IMG/VR virus record: IMGVR_UViG_3300010885_028387 | Coordinates: 1-42,368 of that record | DNA from: a virus | Direction: 5' to 3' (one strand) | DNA length: 42,368 bases | Part shown: positions 32,178 to 39,561 of the stretch, piece by piece | Numbering within the stretch: the stretch's first letter is position 1 | Layout of the letters: every line of letters starts with the position of its first letter | Translations under genes and position numbers: made by a program | Notes under the pieces: generated by a model | Database searches by the model: none | Seen by the model: the letters and a program-made list of their open reading frames with translations, nothing else | Told to the model about the DNA's origin: nothing

Positions 32178-32525
32178 GTGAACACCATCAACAAGCCAGA
32201 CGGCAGAGTGCATCGTCATCCCAACGGCGGCTACACGCTCGCGTGTGCGACATTCCTCGACGGCAAGCTTGCCACTGTGAACTACCGGACGATCAAAGGC
32301 CTCTGCGGAGGAGGCCAAAGACCCTACTGGGTGACTGAGGCCACCGTGGCCTTCTACGAAGGCGACGGGACTCAGTACCCGGTTCACACGAGCAAGCACG
32401 GCCTGCGGACGGTCAAGAACGGATTCACCAAGAAGCAGGCACTCGACGTGTTTCACATCGGTCACGAAGGCTTTGTACTGCGGGGCGACGTCGCCGTGCG
32501 GGCAAAGTTTGCACACCCAGAATGA
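32178..32525 (+). CDS. Protein of unknown function (115 aa)
   Basis: GTG 32178 with AAAGGAACC upstream. Beta-rich: NGGYTLACATFLDGKLATVNYRT and ATVAFYEGDGTQYPVHTSKHG. No motif recognised. The 3' end overlaps the leader of the next gene. Confidence 0.55.
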   Translation: MNTINKPDGRVHRHPNGGYTLACATFLDGKLATVNYRTIKGLCGGGQRPYWVTEATVAFYEGDGTQYPVHTSKHGLRTVKNGFTKKQALDVFHIGHEGFVLRGDVAVRAKFAHPE

Positions 32526-32539
32526 AAGGAACCCCACCA

Positions 32540-32713
32540 GTGACGCTCTTCATCAAGATCGATACCGACAACGCAGCGTTCGAGAACCCGCGAGAGATCG
32601 AGCGGTGCCTCGCGAAAGTCTACGACGACATCAGAGAACAGCCGGGCGTAGCTCAGAGCGGAGCCATCCGCGACTACAACGGCAACACCGTCGGCCAGTG
32701 GCAGCTTCAGTAG
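32540..32713 (+). CDS. Small protein of unknown function (57 aa)
   Basis: GTG 32540 with GAAAGGAACCCC upstream; ATG 32522 in frame is less likely since it lies within the ribosome-binding region. Opens MTLFIKIDTDNAAFENP and is short and alpha/beta; the pattern ENPREIERCLAKVYDDI resembles small phage proteins with the same opening. Function unknown. Confidence 0.55.
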   Translation: MTLFIKIDTDNAAFENPREIERCLAKVYDDIREQPGVAQSGAIRDYNGNTVGQWQLQ

Positions 32714-32722
32714 TACGGACTT
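32713..32722 (+). promoter_or_regulatory. GTACGGACTT element
   Basis: Variant overlapping the previous stop codon (TAG), 30 bases before ATG 32743. Confidence 0.4.
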
Positions 32723-32742
32723 AATCACCCGAAAGGAACCCC

Positions 32743-33147
32743 ATGACACACAAACAAGCCAAGCTGCACGCGGAACACTTCTCGTGCGTGACGCGTTCGG
32801 ACTACGGCATCGCAAGGAACGCGTTCGGAGGATGCTCCGTCTTCATCCTGCCTCCCGAGAAGGACAGGAGCGGATCGGAGCTTCTCTGCGAGGTCGTTCG
32901 CTACGCCGATATCGGGCCGCAGACTCGCGAGAAGCATCTGTCGCTCGATCAACTTCACGGAGATCACTGGAGTTGGCACTGGCACGTCCCCGAGACTCTC
33001 GGCGAGTCTGCGGACCTGAACCAGACCGACATCCCCGGACTGTGCCTGACGGCGGTCTGCCAGTTGCTCGACGAGGGCAAGATCACGATCGCCGACGTGG
33101 ATGGTGCATACACCCGATCGAAGGAGCGTGCATCTTCAAAGTTGTGA
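32743..33147 (+). CDS. Protein of unknown function (134 aa)
   Basis: ATG 32743 with AAAGGAACCCC upstream. Mixed alpha/beta protein with His- and Trp-rich HGDHWSWHWHVPE in the middle, which could bind metal. Ends coupled to a tiny gene. No family recognised. Confidence 0.55.
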   Translation: MTHKQAKLHAEHFSCVTRSDYGIARNAFGGCSVFILPPEKDRSGSELLCEVVRYADIGPQTREKHLSLDQLHGDHWSWHWHVPETLGESADLNQTDIPGLCLTAVCQLLDEGKITIADVDGAYTRSKERASSKL

Positions 33148-33230
33148 ACCCGGAACTCCTGAGACTTGCCACCGTGGCGACAGTCCAACTTCGACAGGTC
33201 ACTCTCAAGAAGAAAGAGGTGCTGAAGTGA
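33144..33230 (+). CDS. Tiny protein (28 aa)
   Basis: GTG 33144 overlaps the previous stop (GTGA), and its own stop overlaps the next GTG. MNPELLRLATVATVQLRQ then basic KKKEVLK. The coupling on both sides is the only support. Confidence 0.45.
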   Translation: MNPELLRLATVATVQLRQVTLKKKEVLK

Positions 33231-33505
33231 AACCATTCTGCGTCAGTTCAAATTGGATCGCCTACGCTCACGGCCCGGCAGCGGACGACCGCCAGCCGTC
33301 GGCAGTCGAACTCTGCGACTTGATCACGGAGCGAGACTATGTGCTGGTGCCCGGCGACCGGCTCGACCTCATCAGGGAGATCATCGACGTGGCAGGCCTC
33401 TACACGTCTGCCTACGGCGGCGACCGCGAGGAGAAGCTTCAGGCGGCACGGGCGAGGCAGTTGATTCAACGGGCGTGCAAGTACATCGAGGAGACAAGCA
33501 AATGA
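33227..33505 (+). CDS. Protein of unknown function (92 aa)
   Basis: GTG 33227 coupled to the previous stop with AGAAAGAGG upstream. FCVSSNWIAYAHGPAADDRQPS then helical; LDLIREIIDVAGLYTSAYGGDREEKLQAARARQL. No family recognised. Coupled to the next ATG. Confidence 0.55.
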   Translation: MKPFCVSSNWIAYAHGPAADDRQPSAVELCDLITERDYVLVPGDRLDLIREIIDVAGLYTSAYGGDREEKLQAARARQLIQRACKYIEETSK

Positions 33506-33783
33506 CTCAGATCGACATCGGTCAGGTTGTAGCCACTCGCGGAGTGGCGGAGTGGGTCGAGGAAAAGCCGGTCGAGCGGCGGATTGGCGCGGGCCGGGCG
33601 TTGCAGCAGCACCAGTCTGGAGACTGGGGCAAGGTCTGCCAAGAGGACAAGGCGACAAACGACGAGGCATTGAGTGAGGGCAACCGTCTGCTCTCGTGCT
33701 ACGAGATCGACGGTCGCGACGTGTGGGTGATTACCGAGTGGGATCGCAGCGTGACCACCATTCTTTTTCCGGAGGAATACTGA
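33502..33783 (+). CDS. Conserved plasmid/phage protein (93 aa)
   Basis: ATG 33502. IGQVVATRGVAEW, QHQSGDWGKVCQED and the C-terminal LLSCYEIDGRDVWVITEWDRSVTTILFPEEY match a widespread family of small plasmid and phage proteins with unknown function. The family's central zinc-free beta fold and length of about 90-100 residues agree. Stop overlaps the next start as TGATG. Confidence 0.72.
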   Translation: MTQIDIGQVVATRGVAEWVEEKPVERRIGAGRALQQHQSGDWGKVCQEDKATNDEALSEGNRLLSCYEIDGRDVWVITEWDRSVTTILFPEEY

Positions 33784-34223
33784 TGACCATCAACAGCGTG
33801 ATCGAGCGGCTGATCGCCGTCGTCACCCGCGACGGGCAGGAAGTCGAGTGGTTCGCGAGCGAGAAGGACGCGTCAGCGTTTGTGCAGCACGTCTACGGCC
33901 TGTCTCCCTACGATCTGATCGGCCACCCCAGCGTGGCGATCGGCGGGATCAGGGAGCCCCGCGCGGGTGATCTGGTCAAGACTCTGGAGGGGATCGCGAT
34001 GCTGTGCGGAGACGGGCGGGCGACACTCAACGCCCGGACGTTCCGCGCGGGGGCGCGAGTCTCGTGTTCAGGAGGCCCGGACGTGCCCGTAGACGTCGAT
34101 CGGCTGCGGCTGGTGGGTCTGGAGAGGGTCCAAGTCTGGCGGTGGGCAGACGGCTACCCAGCGGCTCACAACGACGGCTACTACGGCGTCACGGTGCCCG
34201 TCTGGGAGGAGGCAAAAACATGA
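33783..34223 (+). CDS. Protein of unknown function (146 aa)
   Basis: ATG 33783 coupled to the preceding stop with GGAGGAATAC upstream. Alpha/beta N-terminus VIERLIAVVTRDGQEVEWFASEKDASAF, a Gly-rich middle, and GYYGVTVPVWEE near the end. No family recognised. Confidence 0.55.
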   Translation: MTINSVIERLIAVVTRDGQEVEWFASEKDASAFVQHVYGLSPYDLIGHPSVAIGGIREPRAGDLVKTLEGIAMLCGDGRATLNARTFRAGARVSCSGGPDVPVDVDRLRLVGLERVQVWRWADGYPAAHNDGYYGVTVPVWEEAKT

Positions 34224-34342
34224 ACCGGATCATCGAGACCTTGCTCCTGATCCGGCTGGGGCAGGAACTGGGGACGGACAGCCCGCTTGCCCGAGCCGTT
34301 GCAGAAGTGCTGGAGTTGGCCGTAAAACAGGGCTTTTTCTGA
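34220..34342 (+). CDS. Small helical protein (40 aa)
   Basis: ATG 34220 overlaps the previous stop and has GGAGGAGGC upstream. MNRIIETLLLIRLGQELGTD with a hydrophobic helix and a C-terminal helix. Last gene before the promoter at 34358. No family recognised. Confidence 0.5.
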   Translation: MNRIIETLLLIRLGQELGTDSPLARAVAEVLELAVKQGFF

Positions 34343-34345
34343 ACT

Positions 34346-34385
34346 GTGTCATAGCACTTGCAATTCGCCTAGGTTGCCCTATAAT
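34346..34385 (+). promoter_or_regulatory. Promoter TTGCAA-16-TATAAT with abutting upstream box
   Basis: GTGTCATAGCA 34346-34356, one base, -35 TTGCAA 34358-34363, spacer with GCCTAGGTTGCC, -10 TATAAT 34380-34385. GAGACACCA at 34400-34408. Drives the gene at 34430. Confidence 0.8.
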
Positions 34386-34429
34386 GCAGGGGTCGAGACG
34401 AGACACCACGAACCACGAGGAGATCACCA

Positions 34430-35170
34430 GTGAACGCCACCGCCACCAACTACACCGTCGATCAGGCCTTCGCCGCCCTTGACGCTCTCAAGGCAATCAA
34501 GCCCAAGCACGATGCCATCTCGTCCGAGAGGGGCGGGTTTGTGTTCTGCCCGGACGCTCAAGTGTCTGCCGCTTATGTTGCCGCTGGCAAGCGGCTCTTC
34601 GAGGTCGCCAACTACTTCTACGCCACTTTGACCGGCTTCAAGACTCTCAACGATTGCCTCGACGCTCAGGGGCACGGCTACCGTCCGACCTTCAACGAGG
34701 ACGGCGGCAAGGATCGCGAGACGGTGTTTCTCGCCGAGGTCTACGATCTCATCGCTGAGGCTCGTGGGCTGGCTCTCCGGGCCTACCGTCCGCAGCAGGC
34801 CAAGCCGGAGCCCAAGCCCGCCCTGACGCTCCAGTCGCTCAAGGCGAACCTCAAGCACCTCCGAGACGAGGCCCATCGCGACACCAAGTCGATCGACGCA
34901 CGGTTCTTCCGTTCGAGCGGCACCGAGGTTCGATTCGGCGGCGATGCCGACGTCGACTACTGCTTCGTTGGAGAGTGGAATGGCACTCTCAAGCAACTCA
35001 AGAGTCTGGCCGAGGACTGCCGGAGCCGGGGCGGCAAGGTCGTGAGCCTCAGCGGGCACTGGAAGTGCGGCGACAACCTCGAAGACATCTTCGACCCGAC
35101 CGACTGCGAGTGGGAAGTCAACCTGACCCCGGACGAGATTCTGAACATCGGCAGGCGGTCTGCGTCATAG
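34430..35170 (+). CDS. Protein of unknown function (246 aa)
   Basis: GTG 34430 in the CCAGTGAA context. Helical N-terminal half (YTVDQAFAALDALKAIKPKHDAI, a Tyr-rich ANYFYATLTGF), a Pro/Ala linker near 120-130, then a smaller alpha/beta domain with SGTEVRFGGDADVDYCFVGEWNG and a Cys near the end. Two-domain layout, no family recognised. The largest unknown gene in this part and behind its own strong promoter. Confidence 0.6.
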   Translation: MNATATNYTVDQAFAALDALKAIKPKHDAISSERGGFVFCPDAQVSAAYVAAGKRLFEVANYFYATLTGFKTLNDCLDAQGHGYRPTFNEDGGKDRETVFLAEVYDLIAEARGLALRAYRPQQAKPEPKPALTLQSLKANLKHLRDEAHRDTKSIDARFFRSSGTEVRFGGDADVDYCFVGEWNGTLKQLKSLAEDCRSRGGKVVSLSGHWKCGDNLEDIFDPTDCEWEVNLTPDEILNIGRRSAS

Positions 35171-35202
35171 CACTTGCCAATCTGCCTACATCCGCTGTGA
35201 CC
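35162..35202 (+). promoter_or_regulatory. Degenerate copy of the repeated promoter
   Basis: GCGTCATAGCA (one mismatch) 35162-35172, one base, TTGCCA 35174-35179, a GCCTACATCC spacer, and only a poor -10 (GTGACC, 35197-35202). Appears decayed; the gene at 35268 would depend on it or on readthrough. Confidence 0.5.
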
Positions 35203-35267
35203 AAGACCTCTCGTCATGGATCGATTCCTGAGCATTGCCCATCACCACCAACCCGAGGAGACGACCA

Positions 35268-35615
35268 GTGAACATCATCACCCCCGAGATCGAGACCGAA
35301 GCCGCCCTTTACGCTGAGGGCACGAAGTACACCAAGGCGGACATCATCGCTGAGTATCGCGCGCACGTCCGACGCGCCGCCGAGGACGGCGTCGAGCATC
35401 TCGACATTCAGCGGTTCTGCGAGGGCGTGCTGTGTATCGGTCAGCGTGAGTATCAGATCGCGTTCGTGAAGGCGGACGGATCGTTCGACGTGGTTCAGAC
35501 GCTTCTGGCTGGCAACGACGAGGAGGCAAACGACTACGCCTCGCACGCCTACGCCGGTCGCGAGTGGTTCGTGTTGGACGAGAACGGCAACAACATCAAC
35601 GGAGGTGACCAGTGA
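35268..35615 (+). CDS. Protein of unknown function (115 aa)
   Basis: GTG 35268 with GAGGAGACGACCA upstream; in-frame ATG 35235 ignored as it precedes the Shine-Dalgarno. Acidic alpha/beta protein with GQREYQIAFVKADGSFDVVQT and a C-terminal AYAGREWFVLDENGNNI. No family recognised. Coupled to the next gene. Confidence 0.55.
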   Translation: MNIITPEIETEAALYAEGTKYTKADIIAEYRAHVRRAAEDGVEHLDIQRFCEGVLCIGQREYQIAFVKADGSFDVVQTLLAGNDEEANDYASHAYAGREWFVLDENGNNINGGDQ

Positions 35616-35818
35616 ACACCAGCGAAACCAACGACGACATCGCGTGGCGGCTCCTGCGGGAGGCCCGCTACGCCAAGCCGAGCCGGAAGGTCGAGGCGTG
35701 CCACCGGGCGGCGGCTTGGCTCGACGAGGGGCCGTGCGACGACGCCGGGCTCCTCGACGAGATGCACAAGGAACTGGCGGAGATCGAGTCAGCAATTCCA
35801 GAGTGGCAAAGGAGGTGA
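35612..35818 (+). CDS. Small helical protein (68 aa)
   Basis: GTG 35612 with a perfect GGAGGTGA ribosome binding site, overlapping the previous stop. Helical with AWRLLREARYAKPSRKVEACHRAAAWLDEGP; resembles tetratricopeptide-like helix pairs but is too short to assign. Function unknown. Confidence 0.55.
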   Translation: MNTSETNDDIAWRLLREARYAKPSRKVEACHRAAAWLDEGPCDDAGLLDEMHKELAEIESAIPEWQRR

Positions 35819-35821
35819 CCC

Positions 35822-36064
35822 ATGCACCCCAACATCGAAGCCGCCGTGCGGTGGTCGATCGACGAGTTCGATCGCCGCACGCGGCTGCTCGAAGAAAACT
35901 CGCCCGAGGCGAGAGTTGACTGGATCAACCCGGACTATCGAGTCTCGTGGACCGACGTCTGTGCAAGGTTCTTCGACGACCCGCCCGTGCGGGACTTCGC
36001 TGGACTGCGGATCGATTACGACACGGCATTCAAACAGGAACTCAAGAGGAGGAACAGCAAGTGA
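35822..36064 (+). CDS. Small protein of unknown function (80 aa)
   Basis: ATG 35822 with GGAGGTGACCC upstream. Acidic/aromatic helical protein: MHPNIEAAVRWSIDEFDRRT then DWINPDYRVSWTDVCARFFDD. No family recognised. Stop overlaps the next start (GTGA). Confidence 0.55.
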   Translation: MHPNIEAAVRWSIDEFDRRTRLLEENSPEARVDWINPDYRVSWTDVCARFFDDPPVRDFAGLRIDYDTAFKQELKRRNSK

Positions 36065-36330
36065 ACACCATCTACACCCCTGAAGCACTTGAGCGAAGCG
36101 TTGCTAAGGGCAAGTACAAGACTTGCCTCTTGCGAGACTTCGGCAAGACCGACACCGACGACGCGTTTGTCTTCGTCTTTCCGTCGCCAGACTTGATCAA
36201 CGCCGAGAACGGCGACGGCAACTTCCTCGAAGTCTGGGACTACGCCCGCGACCTGTCGAGCGTCACCACGAGCCGTGGCGACATCGCAACCAACCCCGAG
36301 ACCGTCATCTACTACACGTGGGAGGACTGA
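36061..36330 (+). CDS. Small protein of unknown function (89 aa)
   Basis: GTG 36061 coupled to the preceding stop with AAGAGGAGGAA upstream. Beta-rich with CLLRDFGKTDTDDAFVFVFPS and ending ETVIYYTWED. No family recognised. Confidence 0.55.
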   Translation: MNTIYTPEALERSVAKGKYKTCLLRDFGKTDTDDAFVFVFPSPDLINAENGDGNFLEVWDYARDLSSVTTSRGDIATNPETVIYYTWED

Positions 36331-36332
36331 GC

Positions 36333-36536
36333 ATGAAAAAGTGGAACGTCCGTAGCTGGAAGACTCACGACCGCAGAACCCTTCGAGGGGCGGTGATCAA
36401 GCTCATGGTTCACCACGAGGTGATCGTGGCACAGATCAAGACCGATGCGTTGCGGTTTTTCTTCGAGAAGCACCCGGAGGACCGCGACGGGCTGACCGTC
36501 ACGGCGTCGCCGCTGAAGGTGAGGGCAGGGACATGA
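36333..36536 (+). CDS. Small basic protein (67 aa)
   Basis: ATG 36333 two bases after the previous stop with GGAGGACTGAGC upstream. Basic with MKKWNVRSWKTHDRRTLRG and HHEVIVAQIKTDALRFFFEKHP. Could bind nucleic acid, but no motif is clear. Coupled to the next ATG. Confidence 0.5.
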   Translation: MKKWNVRSWKTHDRRTLRGAVIKLMVHHEVIVAQIKTDALRFFFEKHPEDRDGLTVTASPLKVRAGT

Positions 36537-36805
36537 GCAATGAATTCATCACGACTGATCACGCCTACGAAACGCTCGATCTGCTTCGGCGAAGCATCGA
36601 GGACTTGACGTCGATCCGGCGGATTCTCCGCCGGGCACGGCGTCAGGGCAAAGGCGTTCACCCCGGCAAGTGTCGAGACACGCTCTCGTCGTGCATTGCC
36701 GACCTGATCGAGTCTTGCGCTCACCTGTCGCAGGGCGACGACGCTGATCGGATTGCACTGAGCAAGGAACTGGCGACGCGGATCATCGAGGAGGACACCA
36801 AGTGA
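36533..36805 (+). CDS. Small helical protein (90 aa)
   Basis: ATG 36533 overlaps the previous stop with AGGGACA upstream. Helical with a basic middle stretch RRILRRARRQGKGVHPGKC and helices before and after. No family recognised. Confidence 0.5.
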   Translation: MSNEFITTDHAYETLDLLRRSIEDLTSIRRILRRARRQGKGVHPGKCRDTLSSCIADLIESCAHLSQGDDADRIALSKELATRIIEEDTK

Positions 36806-37044
36806 GCAACATGACGGGCGACGATCAGCAACTTCTGGACGATTGCGTCAACCACTTGCGAGGCACCATCCACATGAATGCGAAAGTCGCGCCGCGACTG
36901 CGGGTGCCGGTCAGCATCTGCGGCTCAGTACGCACTTGGATGCACAGGCATCTCGTCGGCGTGGGCTTGCTATGGGGCCACGCTGCCGAGACGAACGAAT
37001 ACGAAAGACTTGTTTCACTGGTCAAGGAAAGGGTCGAGCGATGA
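36802..37044 (+). CDS. Small protein of unknown function (80 aa)
   Basis: GTG 36802 coupled to the preceding stop with GAGGAGGAC upstream. Helical with MTGDDQQLLDDCVNHLRGTIHM and SVRTWMHRHLVGVG. No family recognised. Next ATG overlaps its stop. Confidence 0.5.
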   Translation: MSNMTGDDQQLLDDCVNHLRGTIHMNAKVAPRLRVPVSICGSVRTWMHRHLVGVGLLWGHAAETNEYERLVSLVKERVER

Positions 37045-37415
37045 GCATAATTAGCGACAAGAACGGCAGGCCTGTCTACGTAAGGCGAAACAACAGGTAT
37101 GTCGTCTACAGGATCGGCAAGTTCGGAAACTACGAGTGCGACGACGAGCGTACCTACGGCTCAGTTGAAGACGTTCGTGCCGACTACCCTGAAGCGGTCA
37201 AGCACGTAGACAAGAGAGCAACAAAGGCCAAGAAGCGACACCCAGACACGCACTACAGGCCTTCCGGCAAGGCGGCTCAATGTCTTGGAACACCCGGATC
37301 AACGCTGAGCAATGATCAATGGCTCAACTGCAAGGCGACAAGCGACATCTCGAAGGTGACTTGCAAGGAATGCCTGAAGCAAGTCCGCACACTCATCAAC
37401 AGTAGGCTCGAATGA
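37041..37415 (+). CDS. Basic Cys-containing protein (124 aa)
   Basis: ATG 37041 coupled to the previous stop. An N-terminal beta part (VYVRRNNRYVVYRIGKFGNYECDDERTY), a basic linker with THYRPSGKAAQCLG, and a C-terminal CKATSDISKVTCKECLKQ with CxxC that could bind zinc. No family recognised. Confidence 0.55.
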   Translation: MSIISDKNGRPVYVRRNNRYVVYRIGKFGNYECDDERTYGSVEDVRADYPEAVKHVDKRATKAKKRHPDTHYRPSGKAAQCLGTPGSTLSNDQWLNCKATSDISKVTCKECLKQVRTLINSRLE

Positions 37416-37714
37416 CACTCCCCCTCTACCCCGGCGCGTCGCCGTGCGTCGGCTCAGGCTATTGCTGCAAGGTGCGGCCGTGCCCGTTCGGAAAGGGGAC
37501 GCCGTGCGTGCATCTCAAGCCGGTCGACGGCCTGCGGTACACGTGCGGCATCGCTGAGGAGATCATGACAAAGCCGGGATGGGAACTGTCGCCAGCGTTC
37601 GGCGCGGGCTGCTCATCGACACTCTTCAACGCTGACCGGGCCCGGATAATTCGCTTGGCTCGCGCGACCGGTACGGATACGCTTTCCACAACCATAGAAG
37701 GGATAATCCAGTGA
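37412..37714 (+). CDS. Cys-rich metal-binding-like protein (100 aa)
   Basis: ATG 37412 coupled to the previous stop. CVGSGYCCKVRPCPFGKGTPCVHL, YTCGIAEEI and FGAGCSSTLFN give many Cys in an arrangement seen in small conserved phage/bacterial proteins (YkgJ-type zinc/iron chelators have a similar opening). Metal binding is likely; role unknown. An exact GTACGGATAC lies inside it at 37671. Confidence 0.65.
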   Translation: MTLPLYPGASPCVGSGYCCKVRPCPFGKGTPCVHLKPVDGLRYTCGIAEEIMTKPGWELSPAFGAGCSSTLFNADRARIIRLARATGTDTLSTTIEGIIQ

Positions 37715-38103
37715 GAAAAAAACGCACAGTCGCCAAGCAAGTCAACGATCCGCTCAAGTACGTGAGGGAGTTTGCGCCCAGCCTCACGGTGGCGAGGGCG
37801 AGTCTCCTGCCGTTTGAAGACCTGATCGCCTCAGAGTCTGCCGGGCCACAAAACGGCGAATCCGATGAAGCCTACTTCGAGATCATGGTTGACACTCACG
37901 AGTACGGCCCGGACACGAGAGTCGCGGCTCACGTCACTGCCGAAGACGTGACCATGTCCGTCTACGAGGTTCTGCTCGATGAGGACGGCGAGCCGGAGAG
38001 CGAGTTCGAGATCGACACGTGGAAGTCTTCCCTCGAAGGCCTTTGGGAATGGCTGCGACAACTCCCCCGCCCCGCTCGATCGTACCGTCGGCGAACTCGT
38101 TGA
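37711..38103 (+). CDS. Acidic protein of unknown function (130 aa)
   Basis: GTG 37711 coupled to the previous stop. A basic start (MRKKRTVAKQ) is followed by an acidic alpha/beta body with EAYFEIMVDTHEYGPDTRVAAHV and a final basic RSYRRRTR. No family recognised. A promoter overlaps its 3' end. Confidence 0.55.
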   Translation: MRKKRTVAKQVNDPLKYVREFAPSLTVARASLLPFEDLIASESAGPQNGESDEAYFEIMVDTHEYGPDTRVAAHVTAEDVTMSVYEVLLDEDGEPESEFEIDTWKSSLEGLWEWLRQLPRPARSYRRRTR

Positions 38104-38128
38104 CATTGTTCCTATCTCACGCGATAAT
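38100..38128 (+). promoter_or_regulatory. Promoter TTGACA-17-GATAAT
   Basis: -35 TTGACA 38100-38105 begins at the end of the preceding gene, spacer 17, -10 GATAAT 38123-38128. It lacks the CCTAGG core of the other family. Drives the HTH gene at 38149, so a separately controlled regulator is likely. Confidence 0.7.
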
Positions 38129-38148
38129 CCAGACAGAAGGAGAACCCT

Positions 38149-38448
38149 ATGTCCAAACCACTTGTTACGCCTCCAGAGATTCGGCTCGTGCTGACTCGTG
38201 AGGCCGCGAAAATCATCGGCTGCTCCATGCGTCAAGTTCGCTCTCTCGCAGAGCGTGGCGTGATCAAGAGTTGGTCGCTAGGCCCGAAGTCTTCCGCGTA
38301 TGACATCGAAGAGATCAAGAAGTACAAGACCGAGAAGGAAGCCGGTCGCAAGGCAGGCACCGTTCGAGGTGCCCGTCCGCAGGGGTACAAGCGAGATGTG
38401 ATGCCTCACGAGCGGGCGGCGGCAGCGGCAGCGGCAAAGAAGAAATAG
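38149..38448 (+). CDS. Excisionase/MerR-like HTH protein (99 aa)
   Basis: ATG 38149 with AAGGAGAACCCT upstream. LTREAAKIIGCSMRQVRSLAERGVIKSW followed by SAYDIEEIKKY is the winged-helix opening of excisionase/MerR-type proteins. A basic/Ala-rich tail follows. It may be a directionality factor or a repressor; the array's repeated operators make a regulatory role attractive. Its stop is next to a GTGTCATAGCA box and terminator. Confidence 0.75.
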   Translation: MSKPLVTPPEIRLVLTREAAKIIGCSMRQVRSLAERGVIKSWSLGPKSSAYDIEEIKKYKTEKEAGRKAGTVRGARPQGYKRDVMPHERAAAAAAAKKK

Positions 38449-38520
38449 TGTCATAGCAAAAAGCCCTTGTTTTTCAGGGGCTTTCTGCCTGTTGACAATC
38501 GGCCTAGCTTGCCCTATACT
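38448..38520 (+). promoter_or_regulatory. Promoter TTGACA-17-TATACT with distant upstream box
   Basis: GTGTCATAGCA 38448-38458, gap of 33, -35 TTGACA 38492-38497, spacer with GGCCTAGCTTGCCC, -10 TATACT 38515-38520; GAGACACCG at 38536-38544. A terminator hairpin lies in the gap. Drives the gene at 38566. Confidence 0.78.
38460..38484 (+). terminator. Hairpin terminator after the HTH gene
   Basis: AAAGCCC (38460-38466) pairs with GGGCTTT (38478-38484) around a T-rich loop. It closes the HTH transcript before the next promoter. Confidence 0.65.
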
Positions 38521-38565
38521 AGGGGCTGAGAGATCGAGACACCGCGAACCAAAGGACGACGAACA

Positions 38566-38964
38566 ATGAAGACCACCAACAGCAATCAGAAGAACCCAGC
38601 CAGCTACCTGCTCGCCGCCACCGTCGGCTGCGGCTTCAACTACCGCACCACGTCCAGCAAGCTCCACCGCGTCGGAAGCAACGGCGTCGGCGTTGTCGAA
38701 GTGCTGTACGACGCCGTCGCCGTCAGCAAGAACACCGGGCACGTGACGCCGCTGCTGTGCAGCACGAACCGTGCCGAGTGCAAGCGTGCGGTCGAAACGC
38801 ACAAAGCTCGCCAATTGGTTCACAGTCTGGAAGCGACGCTTGAGACGTTCCGCAAGTGGCACGCGGACGGAGACACGACCGACGCGGAACACGCGGACGC
38901 AGTGCGGACGACGGTTCGGCGGATCGCTGACGCCAAGGCGAGGCTCGACAAGCTGAACGGCTGA
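38566..38964 (+). CDS. Protein of unknown function (132 aa)
   Basis: ATG 38566 with AAAGGACGACGAACA upstream. A beta-type N-terminal half (SYLLAATVGCGFNYRTTSSKLHRVG) and a helical C-terminal half (HSLEATLETFRKWHADGDTT). No family recognised. Behind its own member of the promoter family. Confidence 0.55.
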   Translation: MKTTNSNQKNPASYLLAATVGCGFNYRTTSSKLHRVGSNGVGVVEVLYDAVAVSKNTGHVTPLLCSTNRAECKRAVETHKARQLVHSLEATLETFRKWHADGDTTDAEHADAVRTTVRRIADAKARLDKLNG

Positions 38965-38967
38965 TTT

Positions 38968-38977
38968 GTACGGATAC
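38968..38977 (+). promoter_or_regulatory. GTACGGATAC element
   Basis: Exact copy just after the stop codon and 39 bases before ATG 39007, with leader CACCACCCTCAACCAAAGGA. Confidence 0.55.
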
Positions 38978-39006
38978 CACCACCCTCAACCAAAGGACAA
39001 CGAGCA

Positions 39007-39291
39007 ATGGCAACGATCAGCAACTCCGACGGCTCCTGCAAGGTCCGCTCCTGCTTCGTGGACGGCAAGTGGGTGCCTTACGACGAGATCATCGCGAAGA
39101 CGAGCGAGCGGGTCTTGGGCCTGCTCTCCGACGGCCCTAAGACTCGCCGCTACCTAGGCAAGGCAATCGGCAGCAAGGCAGTGTTTATCGACGCTGCCCT
39201 CCGCAGCCTCTCGCGGTCAGGCCGCGCGGTGGCTTCGATCGGCCCAGTCCTGAACTGCCGTCGCGGACGGGTCTGGACGATCCTCGACTGA
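39007..39291 (+). CDS. Winged-helix-like small protein (94 aa)
   Basis: ATG 39007. After an N-terminal strand, ASERV-like helices ERVLGLLSDGPKTRRYLGKAIG, then AALRSLSRSGRAVASIG and a wing (NCRRGRVWTIL). The layout fits a winged helix DNA-binding fold. Similar to the small protein at 41081 in size and the C-terminal basic wing. Target unknown. Confidence 0.62.
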   Translation: MATISNSDGSCKVRSCFVDGKWVPYDEIIAKTSERVLGLLSDGPKTRRYLGKAIGSKAVFIDAALRSLSRSGRAVASIGPVLNCRRGRVWTILD

Positions 39292-39294
39292 TTT

Positions 39295-39304
39295 GTACGG
39301 ATAC
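39295..39304 (+). promoter_or_regulatory. GTACGGATAC element
   Basis: Exact copy just after the stop codon and 40 bases before ATG 39335, with a leader nearly identical to that at 38968. Confidence 0.55.
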
Positions 39305-39334
39305 AACCACCCCTAGCCAAAGGACGACGAACAG

Positions 39335-39559
39335 ATGAAGCGACTCTGGACAGGCAATACGGTTCGGCAAGAGGTGATCCGGTTTGCGTCGGTGCGGCGT
39401 GACTTCGCCCCCGGCGATGCCGTCGAAGCCGTGTGCGACGGCTGGGAGCGTTGCCCGGTCAACAGCATCAATCATCAGATAGGCCTTTACGTCCGCGACC
39501 TGTCGGACTGTGCTTGGAAGCGGCTGGTTCGGGACGTTAAAAAAGCGCGACGCGGCTGA
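39335..39559 (+). CDS. Small basic protein (74 aa)
   Basis: ATG 39335 with AAAGGACGACGAACAG upstream. TVRQEVIRFASVRRDFAPGDAVEAVCDGWERC then a helix ending VRDVKKARRG. Could be a small beta domain with a basic tail; no family recognised. Confidence 0.55.
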   Translation: MKRLWTGNTVRQEVIRFASVRRDFAPGDAVEAVCDGWERCPVNSINHQIGLYVRDLSDCAWKRLVRDVKKARRG

Positions 39560-39561
39560 TT

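Noticed and set aside
29613-34342. Anti-CRISPR or restriction-modification genes among the tiny ORFs
   Set aside because: No methylase motifs and no recognisable anti-CRISPR partner; size alone is not evidence.
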